A stretch of DNA of 64,000 nucleotides, taken from assembly GCA_963824395.1 (NCBI GenBank), contig CAWGPF010000001.1:2294001-2358000 (forward strand), in the 5' to 3' direction. The notes below the pieces were generated by a model. That model saw only the letters and a program-made list of their open reading frames with translations, was not told where the DNA came from and made no database searches. The position numbers and the translations under genes are program-made. This document shows positions 49,846-60,515 of this stretch, in pieces. The number at the start of each line of letters is the position of its first letter. Within the stretch, counting starts at the first letter, position 1. The stretch comes from 13-2-20CM-66-19 sp963824395. Its GTDB lineage: Bacteria; Pseudomonadota; Gammaproteobacteria; Steroidobacterales; Steroidobacteraceae.

Positions 49846-51796
49846 ATGTTCAAGTGGTTAGGCGGGGGCGAGGCAGCCGAGGTCGGCACGGCGCTGGCCG
49901 ACGACTTCGTCCTGCAGAGCCGCTTCCGGACCGGATGCGCGGCAAGACGGGAGAAACGCGGTACGCAGCTCCAAGGAGCCGCAGAGTTCTTGCAGAAGTT
50001 TCTGCTGCGGGTGGATCACGAAACTCGTGCCTCTGAAGCTCAATATCTTAAAGCGCGCGACGCTCGCCAACTCCTTCAAGTGGCGATTGCTCGAGAAGGG
50101 CGTTGAGCAGAATGTTGTCGAAGAACTCACTCAAGCTTTGGTCCTGCGACTGACGACCAGTCAGCCGAGCCTGCCGCGCGCAGGAGCCGGTAGCCACGCC
50201 GAAGCGCGGGATCGGTCGCGATGCGATACAGACACTTACTAGTCAAGGGTGACGAACACTCGAACGAGCGGGGCGCATACGAAGCAGGCGATCGAGTGCT
50301 TCGAGCAAGCGCTCGCTGCGGATCCTGGACAATGTCAACGCCCGGAATACGCTTGGGAGTAATCCTCTGCAGACTGGGTCGCTATCAGGAAGGGGGCGAG
50401 CAGTTCCGTCAGGCGATCAAGACAAAAGAGAATTCTGCGGAGGCGCATTTCAACCTCGGCTCGCTGCTTCGATCGCAGGGAAGATCAAGGAATCTGAGCA
50501 GCCCCTGCGGCGCGCACTGACGCTGAAGCCAACGCTAGTTGAGGCGCAAATCAGTCTCGGGGCCACGCTCTACATGCTCGGACGACATGAGGAAGCCAGG
50601 AATTGTCTTCGAGAAAGCCCTCCGGGTGGCGCCGCGTCACGTCGAGGCACTGACGGGGATGGGGCAGCTGTGCGCCACTCGAGGGGCACTTCGAAGAGGC
50701 CGAGAGCTGGTTCAATCGAGCCCTAGAGGTCAATCCCAAAGTCCTGGCTCGCGTGGGTTGGGCTTGCAGGATTGGGCAAGATGTCGGCGGCCGACGGCGC
50801 ATGGCTGAAGGGCGCCCAGGCGAGCGCCGACAGCGGCTTGCCAGCCCTTGAACGAGGCCAGCCGTGCGCAACGCAATCGGAAAGTATTACGATCAGATTG
50901 GGGATTACCGCCAAGGCATTTCAAAGTTTTCGGCGCGGCCAAGGAGTTGATCAAGGCGGCGGCCGACCCTACGACCGGGACGCCCAGAGCGCGCATTCTG
51001 TCGACAACCTGATCGCGCATCTATAGCTCGCGAGGCACTGCTGGCACATCGCACTCTGGCGCATCGGACTCCAACGCTGCCCGATTCTGGTGGTCGGCAT
51101 GCCGCGCTCCGGCACATCTCTGGTAGAACAGATCCTCGCCTCGCACCCGATGGTTAGCGGCGCCGGGGAAGTGGAGTTCTGGCGCGCATACTATCCCTCA
51201 AGCACGCTCAGCGGTCTGCTGCATGGTTGCCAGACGAGGCTCATACAGCGGCAAGCTGGCGGCGAGTATTTGCGCGCGCTCGCGCGAGAAGACAAGCAAT
51301 GCAGCGCACGTCGTGGATAAGTCGCTGTTCAATGTCGACAATCTGGGGCTTATCTCACTCGGTGTTCCCGAAGGCGCGCATCATCCACGTGCAGCGCGAC
51401 CCGATCGATACATGCCTGTCCTGCTACTTCCAGGACTTCCCGCCAGCTCTGAATTTCACCTTCGACCTGGCGGACCTGGCGCACTTCTACCGGCTACGCG
51501 CGCATCGACTGATGAAGCATTGGCGCAGAGTCTCTGCCGCCCGGAACGATGCTCGATGTCCCCTACGAGGACCTGATCGCCGATCAGGAAGGCTGGACGC
51601 GCAGGATTGCTAGAGTTTCTGCGACTGCCATGGGATGAGCGCTGTCTCGAACTTCCAGGATAACGACAGCGCAGCGTGTCCTGACAGCAAGCTACTGGCA
51701 GGTGCGCCAGAAGGTCTATAAGCAAGCTCCATAGGCCGCTGGCGCCACTACGAAAAATTCATCGGCCCGCTGCTTGGGCTGAGGGATATGCGCTAG
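49846..51796 (+). pseudogene. TPR-containing sulfotransferase, heavily frameshifted
   Basis: Joined frames give about 650 residues. The N-terminus is MFKWLGGGEAAEVGTALADD and, after a shift near 50027, LKLNILKRATLANSFKWRLL. TPR units follow in changing frames (AIECFEQALAADPG, AEAHFNLGSLLRSQG, LVEAQISLGATLYMLGRHEEA, NRALEVNPK). The C-terminal sulfotransferase domain has the PAPS-binding loop VVGMPRSGTSLVEQIL (51090) and 3'-phosphate motif RDPIDTCLSCYFQDF. The last residues FIGPLLGLRDMR end at 51796. At least eight indels are needed. It may be a decayed gene or a poorly polished stretch; the sulfated substrate is unknown. Confidence 0.65.
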
Positions 51797-51910
51797 ACTG
51801 ACCGACCCGGACGGGCACGACTCCGTGCAGCGCCCGGCGTAGGCCGGGTGAGCTTTCCCGGCGATGGAGTGCACGCCGCAGGGTTGTGGGCATACCCTAT
51901 GCCACAGCCC

Positions 51911-51940
51911 CTTGAACGGGCTGGGGTTTGTCCCCATAAA
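51911..51940 (+). promoter_or_regulatory. Sigma-32 (heat-shock) promoter of clpB
   Basis: CTTGAAC (51911-51917) and CCCCATAAA (51932-51940) with a 14-base spacer match the sigma-32 consensus (CTTGAAA, N11-16, CCCCATNT) closely. The site is 28 bases before the clpB ATG. Heat-shock control of clpB by sigma-32 is well established. Confidence 0.88.
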
Positions 51941-51967
51941 ACGACCATCCATTTAAGGTCTTTTTCC

Positions 51968-54570
<2,603 letters not shown>

Positions 54571-54601
54571 CACTGCCGCGGGCGCCCGCCCAGGCGTCCG
54601 C

Positions 54602-54607
54602 TATACT
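54602..54607 (+). promoter_or_regulatory. Possible -10 box (TATACT) before the FmdB-like gene
   Basis: TATACT lies 36 bases before ATG 54644, in an otherwise GC-rich spacer. No convincing -35 is seen. Confidence 0.35.
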
Positions 54608-54643
54608 CCGAGCCCATCTCTTCCGCATAAAGCATCGAGCGCC

Positions 54644-55075
54644 ATGCCGTTCTACGAGTACGAGTGTCAGGCCTGCAAGTTCTACACCGAGGTGATGCAG
54701 AAGATCACCGATGCGCCCCTGACCAAGTGTCCTTCCTGCGGCAAGAAGTCGCTGAAGAAGCTGGTCTCGGCACCCGTGTTCCGCTTAAAGGGCGGCGGCT
54801 GGTATGAGACCGACTTCAAGGGCGACAAGGAAAACAAGCGCAACCTCGTCGGCGCCGACCGCGACGAGCCCAAGGCGGAGGTGAAGTCCGAGACCAAGAC
54901 GGACGCCAAGGACACCAAAGCCGACACCAAGGCCGACGCCAAGCCGGAGGCGAAGGAGTCCAAGCCCGCCGAGAGCAAGAGCAGCGCAGGGGGCGCGCGC
55001 CGCCGCAGCGCACCGCCCAGGGCCGCCGCCCGCAAGGCCAAGAAGTCCAAGCCCGCGCGCAAGGGACGCCGCTGA
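54644..55075 (+). CDS. FmdB-family zinc-ribbon protein with repeat-rich basic tail
   Basis: The first ~45 residues are the FmdB/putative regulatory zinc ribbon: MPFYEYECQACKFYTEV with CxxC, then KCPSCGKKSLKKLVSAPVF with the second CxxC. The remaining ~95 residues are low-complexity: acidic/basic KTDAKDTKADTKADAKPEAK repeats followed by a Lys/Arg/Ala tail ending KPARKGRR. Typical FmdB proteins are 70-110 residues. Placement before DUF502 and aspS is conserved in many proteobacteria. Function of FmdB proteins is poorly known. Confidence 0.9.
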   Translation: MPFYEYECQACKFYTEVMQKITDAPLTKCPSCGKKSLKKLVSAPVFRLKGGGWYETDFKGDKENKRNLVGADRDEPKAEVKSETKTDAKDTKADTKADAKPEAKESKPAESKSSAGGARRRSAPPRAAARKAKKSKPARKGRR

Positions 55076-55081
55076 AGAGCC

Positions 55082-55741
55082 GTGACTGAGCCGACCCGCA
55101 CCTGGACCGCGCTGCGACGCTACATGGTCGCAGGGGTGCTCGTGTGGCTGCCGATCCTCGCCACCATCTGGGTGGTGAGCTTCATGCTGCACATCATGGA
55201 TCGCACGCTGCTCCTGCTGCCGAGCGCCTACCGGCCGCAGGCGCTGGTGGGCTTTGCGCTCCCCGGTGCGGGCCTCGTGCTGGCGCTGGCGATCGTGCTC
55301 CTGACGGGCCTCCTGGTCACGAACCTCATCGGCCGCCGCCTCATCGTGTGGGGCGAGGACCTCCTCAACCGCATCCCGGTGGTGCGCACCGTGTATGGCG
55401 GCGTGAAAAGCTTCGCCGAGAGCGTGCTGTCGCAGTCGAACTCCTTCAGGAAAGTGGTCATGCTCGAGTACCCGCGCGCGGGGGTCTGGAGCATCGGCTT
55501 CCTGACCGCCGAGGACGTCCCGGAGGTGTCCGAGCGTCTGGGCGAGCCGCACGTCGCGGTGTACCTCTCGGCGGCCCTCAACGCCACCGCCGGCTACCTC
55601 GTGATCGTGCCGCGGCGGCAGGTCGTGGAGCTGGACATGTCGGTGGATGAGGCCATGAAGATGATCATCACCTGCGGGGTCGTCGTGCCCCACCGGGCGG
55701 CCCTGCGCGGGCACCCGGCGGCCGAAAAACCCGCCGCCTGA
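55082..55741 (+). CDS. DUF502 family membrane protein
   Basis: 219-residue protein with two strong TM segments (about 14-38 and 56-80) and a conserved soluble domain: IPVVRTVYGGVKSFAESV, FRKVVMLEYPRAGVWSIGFLT and a late VPRRQVVELDMSVDEAMKMI. Start GTG 55082 follows the FmdB stop by 6 bases. The fmdB-DUF502-aspS order is common. Function unknown. Confidence 0.92.
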   Translation: MTEPTRTWTALRRYMVAGVLVWLPILATIWVVSFMLHIMDRTLLLLPSAYRPQALVGFALPGAGLVLALAIVLLTGLLVTNLIGRRLIVWGEDLLNRIPVVRTVYGGVKSFAESVLSQSNSFRKVVMLEYPRAGVWSIGFLTAEDVPEVSERLGEPHVAVYLSAALNATAGYLVIVPRRQVVELDMSVDEAMKMIITCGVVVPHRAALRGHPAAEKPAA

Positions 55742-55792
55742 AGCCTTTTCGGTTGCGGGGGTGGCAGCGCCTCCGTAACATCGCGCGCCTCT

Positions 55793-57562
55793 ATGCGCTC
55801 ACATTACTGCGGACAGGTTAACGAGCAGCTCCTCGGCCAGGACGTCACGGTGGCCGGCTGGGTGCACCGGCGGCGCGACCACGGCGGGGTCATCTTCGTT
55901 GACGTGCGCGACCGCGAGGGGCTCCTGCAGGTGGTGTTCGACCCCGACCTGGCGCAGGTGTTCCAGGAGGCCGAGCGGCTGCGCAACGAGTTCGTGATCA
56001 AGGTGAGCGGGCGGGTGCGCGCCCGCCCCGCCGGCACCGTCAATGCCAACCTCGCTTCCGGCCACGTGGAACTGCTGGCGCGCGAGCTCGAGGTCCTGAA
56101 CCGCTCGGAGCCCCTGCCGTTCCAGCTCGATGAGCAGGTCGGCGAAGAGGTGCGCCTGCGTTACCGCTACCTCGATTTGCGGCGTGAAGTGATGAGCCAG
56201 CGCCTGCGCCTGCGCCATCGCATCACGCGCGCCATGCGCGGCTTCCTCGACGCCCACGGCTTCATCGATATCGAGACGCCGATGCTCACCAAGGCGACCC
56301 CGGAAGGCGCGCGCGACTATCTCGTGCCGAGCCGCACCCACCCGGGCAAGTTCTTTGCACTGCCGCAGTCGCCGCAGATCTTCAAGCAGCTTCTGATGAT
56401 CGCCGGCTTCGACCGCTACTACCAGATCGTGCGCTGCTTCCGCGACGAGGACCTGCGCGCCGACCGCCAGCCGGAGTTCACGCAGCTCGACGTCGAGACC
56501 TCGTTCCTCACGCAGGACGAGATCATGGGACTCATGGAGTCCCTGGTGCGGCATTTCTTCAAGGAGGTGCTCGGCACGGACCTGCCCGAGCCCTTCCCGC
56601 GCATGACCTTCGCCGAGGCGATGCGCCGCTACGGCTCGGACAAGCCGGACCTGCGCATCGCGCTCGAGCTCGCCGATGTCGCAGACCTGGTGCGCGACTG
56701 TGACTTCAAGGTGTTTGCGGGCCCGGCCAAGGATGCCGGCGGCCGCGTCGCGGCGCTGCGCGTGCCGGGCGGTGCGGCCATGCCACGCTCGCAGATCGAT
56801 GAATGCACCGCGTTCGTTGCGCGCTACGGCGCCAAGGGACTCGCGTACATCAAGGTCAACGAGCGCGCCAAGGGGCGCGAGGGCCTGCAGTCGCCCATCA
56901 CCAAGTTCCTGAGCGATGCTGCGCTCGAGGGAATCCTCGCGCGCACCGCGGCGCTCGACGGCGATCTCATCTTCTTCGGCGCCGACAGTGCCAAGGTGGT
57001 GAGCGATGCCCTGGGGGCGCTGCGCCTGAAGATCGGCCACGAACTCAAACTCGTCACCTCGGGGTGGAAGCCGCTGTGGGTCATCGATTTTCCGATGTTC
57101 GAGTGGGATGCCGACGCCAGGCGCTGGGTCGCGATGCACCACCCCTTCACCTCGCCCAGGAACGACGACCCGGCCGCCTTGAGCGCGGCCCCGGGGGCTG
57201 CGCTCGCCAAGGCCTACGATCTGGTGCTGAACGGCTCGGAGATCGGCGGTGGCTCGGTGCGTATCCACCGCCAGGACCTGCAGTCGACGGTGTTCGGGCT
57301 CCTCGGCATCGATCCTGAGGAGGCACAGAAGAAGTTCGGGTTCCTGCTCGATGCGTTGAAGTTCGGCGCGCCGCCGCACGGGGGCATCGCCTTCGGGCTC
57401 GACCGCCTGGCGATGCTCATGGCCGGCGCCGACAGCATCCGCGAGGTCATCGCCTTCCCCAAGACCCAGACCGCGGCCGATCCGCTCACGGATGCACCCA
57501 CGGAAGTGAGCGAGGCGCAGCTGCGCGAACTGCACGTGCGGGTGCGCGTGCCGCAGGCGTAA
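55793..57562 (+). CDS. aspS: Aspartyl-tRNA synthetase AspS
   Basis: Class IIb synthetase charging tRNA-Asp (or Asp/Asn if non-discriminating). 589 residues: OB-fold anticodon domain (GQDVTVAGWVHRRRDHGGVIFVDV, about 15-105), catalytic domain with motif 2 FRDEDLRADRQPEFTQLD, the bacterial GAD insertion (about 290-420), and motif 3 GLDRLAMLMAGADSIREVI. Bacterial-type length and frame are intact. Starts at ATG 55793 with a short AT-poor leader. Confidence 0.98.
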   Translation: MRSHYCGQVNEQLLGQDVTVAGWVHRRRDHGGVIFVDVRDREGLLQVVFDPDLAQVFQEAERLRNEFVIKVSGRVRARPAGTVNANLASGHVELLARELEVLNRSEPLPFQLDEQVGEEVRLRYRYLDLRREVMSQRLRLRHRITRAMRGFLDAHGFIDIETPMLTKATPEGARDYLVPSRTHPGKFFALPQSPQIFKQLLMIAGFDRYYQIVRCFRDEDLRADRQPEFTQLDVETSFLTQDEIMGLMESLVRHFFKEVLGTDLPEPFPRMTFAEAMRRYGSDKPDLRIALELADVADLVRDCDFKVFAGPAKDAGGRVAALRVPGGAAMPRSQIDECTAFVARYGAKGLAYIKVNERAKGREGLQSPITKFLSDAALEGILARTAALDGDLIFFGADSAKVVSDALGALRLKIGHELKLVTSGWKPLWVIDFPMFEWDADARRWVAMHHPFTSPRNDDPAALSAAPGAALAKAYDLVLNGSEIGGGSVRIHRQDLQSTVFGLLGIDPEEAQKKFGFLLDALKFGAPPHGGIAFGLDRLAMLMAGADSIREVIAFPKTQTAADPLTDAPTEVSEAQLRELHVRVRVPQA

Positions 57563-57598
57563 GCGGCGCGCCGCCTCAAGGGTCGAGCGCCACCTGCG

Positions 57599-58228
57599 AT
57601 GACCGCCGTCGTCTACGTGCATGGCCTGTGGATGCCGGGCGATGAGTCCCTGGTCCTCGCTCGTAGGCTCAGCAGCGACTATGGCCTTATCTTGCACTCA
57701 TTCCGCTACTCGAGCGCGTTCTCGAGCCTCGGCACGTCTCTTGAGCGCCTCGCCGTCTTCGTTCGCGACCTGCATGTGACCGAGCTGCACTTCATCGGCC
57801 ACAGCTTAGGCGGCCTCATCATCTACCGCTTCCTCGAGCGCTTCAGCGAGCAGCCCCCGGGACGGGCCGTGTTCCTCGGCACGCCGTGCATCGCGAGCCG
57901 CACCGCGGTGCAGGCGGCACGCTTCACCCCCGTGGCTCATCTCATGGGACCCTCGGTGGCCGATGAGCTGCTGCAGCCCCCGCAGCGGCGCTGGAGCCAT
58001 GCGCGCGAGCTCGGCATCGTCGCCGGCACCCAGCCGCTCGGCGTCGGGCAGCTGTTCGCCCAGTTCGGCGAGGACAATGACGGCACGGTCGGGGTGAGCG
58101 AGACGCGCATGCCCGGGGCCACCGCTCACCTGACGCTCCCCGTGAGTCACCTCGGAATGCTCCTGTCGGCGCGCGTTGCCCTCGAAACCGGCGTATTTCT
58201 CACGCAGGGGCGTTTTTCAGTCCGCTAG
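57599..58228 (+). CDS. Alpha/beta-hydrolase, putative lipase/esterase
   Basis: 209 residues with an alpha/beta-hydrolase fold: oxyanion region VVYVHGLWMPGDE at the N-terminus and nucleophile elbow GHSLGG near residue 68. A late NDGTVGVSETRM (acid) and VSHLGMLLS (His) complete a plausible triad. No signal peptide, so probably cytoplasmic. Lies 36 bases after aspS and is convergent with the acyltransferase gene, overlapping its 3' end by 12 bases. Substrate unknown. Confidence 0.85.
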   Translation: MTAVVYVHGLWMPGDESLVLARRLSSDYGLILHSFRYSSAFSSLGTSLERLAVFVRDLHVTELHFIGHSLGGLIIYRFLERFSEQPPGRAVFLGTPCIASRTAVQAARFTPVAHLMGPSVADELLQPPQRRWSHARELGIVAGTQPLGVGQLFAQFGEDNDGTVGVSETRMPGATAHLTLPVSHLGMLLSARVALETGVFLTQGRFSVR

Positions 58229-60385
58229 GTGCAGTGTGGTGGCGACGCCGTCAATCAGGTCTCGCGATCCGCTCGGGGTCAGGTGATCCTGGTCTCGGAA
58301 CAATAGGTCGGGTGTCTTCTGAGTCTCATGCCCCGTAGTGCGACAGCCCTGAGAATTGCAGAACCAGTCCAGCTCGGAGACGTACTGCACTCCCTGGGAG
58401 CGCGCCTGCGCCTCCATGGCGTGGTCGAGCTGCAGCTCAGCGTCGGAGATCGACCCGAGGCGCTCGGGCACCTGAGCGGTGCGTCGCAGACTCATGTATC
58501 GGAATAAGTCCATCGGAAGTGAGGCGTTCCAGGACGGACCCGGGCCGAAGAGGACGATCCGACGCACCCCCAGCTCGCGTAGCCAGCGTACGTCGTCCGC
58601 CAAGGCTCGAAGTATCTCCACTTGGGAGATGCCACGCTGCTCGTAGAGTTCCCAGCGCGCGGCCATGAGGACCGTATCAGGGCGGGTGCTTCGCATACGA
58701 TCCAAAATCCATTCTCGCCGGTGTTCACATCCCTGTTCTTCCGCAGGCCACTGGGCCCGCGTCGGCGGACAGCCCGATGCCGTCCATTGAATGAGGTCGA
58801 ACTCGCCGCGCGACCGCAGCGAGCTTAGTCCCGGGTAGAGCTGTGCGGCGTGCGAGTCGCCCCACAGAAGAACCTGTGAGGTGCCCCCGCGCTTGACCGG
58901 AGTGCACTCGGCGGCGAACGCCCCGCCGGGGCCCGGATAGAGGTAACAGCGACCCAAGCGCCATGCTGTATCCGCATAGGGCAACGACCAGCTGGCAACG
59001 GCCTGAAGATTCTGGGGAAAGCGACGCGGAAACCCCGCATTGGATAGGGTTACCAGGCCGACCACCCCCGCCGCGATAAGCCCCGAGGCGGCTATCCACC
59101 CCGATCGTGGGGAGATCGTCTTGCCTCGCAGACGCCCGAACCGGGCCGGATCTTCCACCAGCCTGTTCGTGAGCCAAGACAGCAGGAAAGCGAGACCTAT
59201 GGGGATTAGCGTTCCCAAGGCGCCCAGATCCGGACCCAGCATCCTTGCATAAACCAACAGCGGCCAGTGCCACAGATACAGCGGATAACTGAGGTCGCCA
59301 ACGAACTTGAGCGGACGGCTGCCGAGGGCAGCGTTCACGGGTGTGGTCGGCGGGGCCCAGATAATTAGCGCGGTGCCCAGGACCGGTAACAGGGTCTGTG
59401 GGCCAGGCCAGTTTCCGGGCCTCAAGGCAACGAAGCTTACGGTTAGTAGGAGGGCCCCGGCCGCCGCAAGTGCGGGCCGGATTCGGGCTTCATGATGGCG
59501 CCAACGTGAGGCCAGCCTCACCCAGCGAGAGGGTTGCCGATAAATCCCGAGCAAGTAAAGGAAGCCGATGGCCGCGAACAGCGCGATCGTTAGCCCGACA
59601 CCGGACAGCGCGGGAAAGTCACCGTTTCCTCGCCACCTCGCTTCCAAGGGGAGTACTGAAGCGAACACTACAGCGCATACCCAAGCGGAGACTTCGATGT
59701 AGGCAGAGCGATGCAGAACGGATCGGCCGCACACAAGGGAAGTACGATGCAGACTTAGATATCCCAACGCAACGCCGGTGCCCAGCTCCCAAAATCGGGT
59801 ATCCAGCAGGTAAAAGCTTGGATATGTGGCGCACTCCGTCATCAGCAGGGAGAGGACGGCGAGACGCGCGACCCAGCTAATCGACGCATTCCCGCGCCGG
59901 GAGCCGAGCCACAGCAACAGCGGGACGAGCAGATAGAACTGCTCCTCAACGCCCAGCGACCACAAGTGCAGCAAGGGCTTGCTTGCCGCCGCGGTATCGA
60001 AATACCCGCTCTCAGATTGAAGCAGGAAGTTATTCGCGAACAGGGTCGCGGCCGCGATGTGTTGACCGAGACTCTGGAATTCCGGTCCAGAGAGGATCAT
60101 CCAGCCGAATCCCCATACCGCTGCCAGCGTCACCAGCAGAGCCGGAAACAATCGACGTGCACGACGGGCGTAAAACTCAGTGAAGGACAGGCATTTGCCC
60201 TGGATGCTCTCTAGCAGGTGTTTACCAATGAGGTAACCTGAAATCACGAAGAACACGTCGACGCCGCAAAAGCCGCCCGGCAATAGGATCGGGGCGGCGT
60301 GATTGGCAATGACAGCCATCACGGCCAGAGCTCTTAGCCCCTGAATATCCTCGCGTAGGACGTGCTTCGGTGGTGAGGGGTTCAT
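58217..60385 (-). CDS. OafA/YrhL-type acyltransferase with C-terminal SGNH domain
   Basis: Inner-membrane acyltransferase that probably O-acetylates a surface polysaccharide or peptidoglycan. The 722 residues start with LREDIQGLRALAVMAVIANH (catalytic His region), then about ten TM segments of acyltransferase family 3, with GGFCGVDVFFVISGYLIG and HLWSLGVEEQFYLLVP. The periplasmic SGNH domain has GDSHAAQLYPG (Ser/Asp block) and a late DQDHLTPSGSRDL (Asp/His block). Intact frame. Base composition is less GC-rich than neighbouring aspS and mutS, suggesting acquisition. Confidence 0.92.
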   Translation of the reverse strand: MNPSPPKHVLREDIQGLRALAVMAVIANHAAPILLPGGFCGVDVFFVISGYLIGKHLLESIQGKCLSFTEFYARRARRLFPALLVTLAAVWGFGWMILSGPEFQSLGQHIAAATLFANNFLLQSESGYFDTAAASKPLLHLWSLGVEEQFYLLVPLLLWLGSRRGNASISWVARLAVLSLLMTECATYPSFYLLDTRFWELGTGVALGYLSLHRTSLVCGRSVLHRSAYIEVSAWVCAVVFASVLPLEARWRGNGDFPALSGVGLTIALFAAIGFLYLLGIYRQPSRWVRLASRWRHHEARIRPALAAAGALLLTVSFVALRPGNWPGPQTLLPVLGTALIIWAPPTTPVNAALGSRPLKFVGDLSYPLYLWHWPLLVYARMLGPDLGALGTLIPIGLAFLLSWLTNRLVEDPARFGRLRGKTISPRSGWIAASGLIAAGVVGLVTLSNAGFPRRFPQNLQAVASWSLPYADTAWRLGRCYLYPGPGGAFAAECTPVKRGGTSQVLLWGDSHAAQLYPGLSSLRSRGEFDLIQWTASGCPPTRAQWPAEEQGCEHRREWILDRMRSTRPDTVLMAARWELYEQRGISQVEILRALADDVRWLRELGVRRIVLFGPGPSWNASLPMDLFRYMSLRRTAQVPERLGSISDAELQLDHAMEAQARSQGVQYVSELDWFCNSQGCRTTGHETQKTPDLLFRDQDHLTPSGSRDLIDGVATTLHLAD

Positions 60386-60515
60386 TCTGAGTCCGCCGGT
60401 CGCCTGACTCGACGACTATCCAGCGTTGTTACCATGCCCACCGACGCGCGCGGTGGGTGGCAAGTCTCAAAACTTATGACAGCCGGATTACGGGCTGCAG
60501 TGCCGCCCGCGCCCC

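Noticed and set aside
55799..57697. 632-codon open frame on the - strand across aspS
   Set aside because: Antisense to a complete aspartyl-tRNA synthetase; composition is that of reversed high-GC codons.
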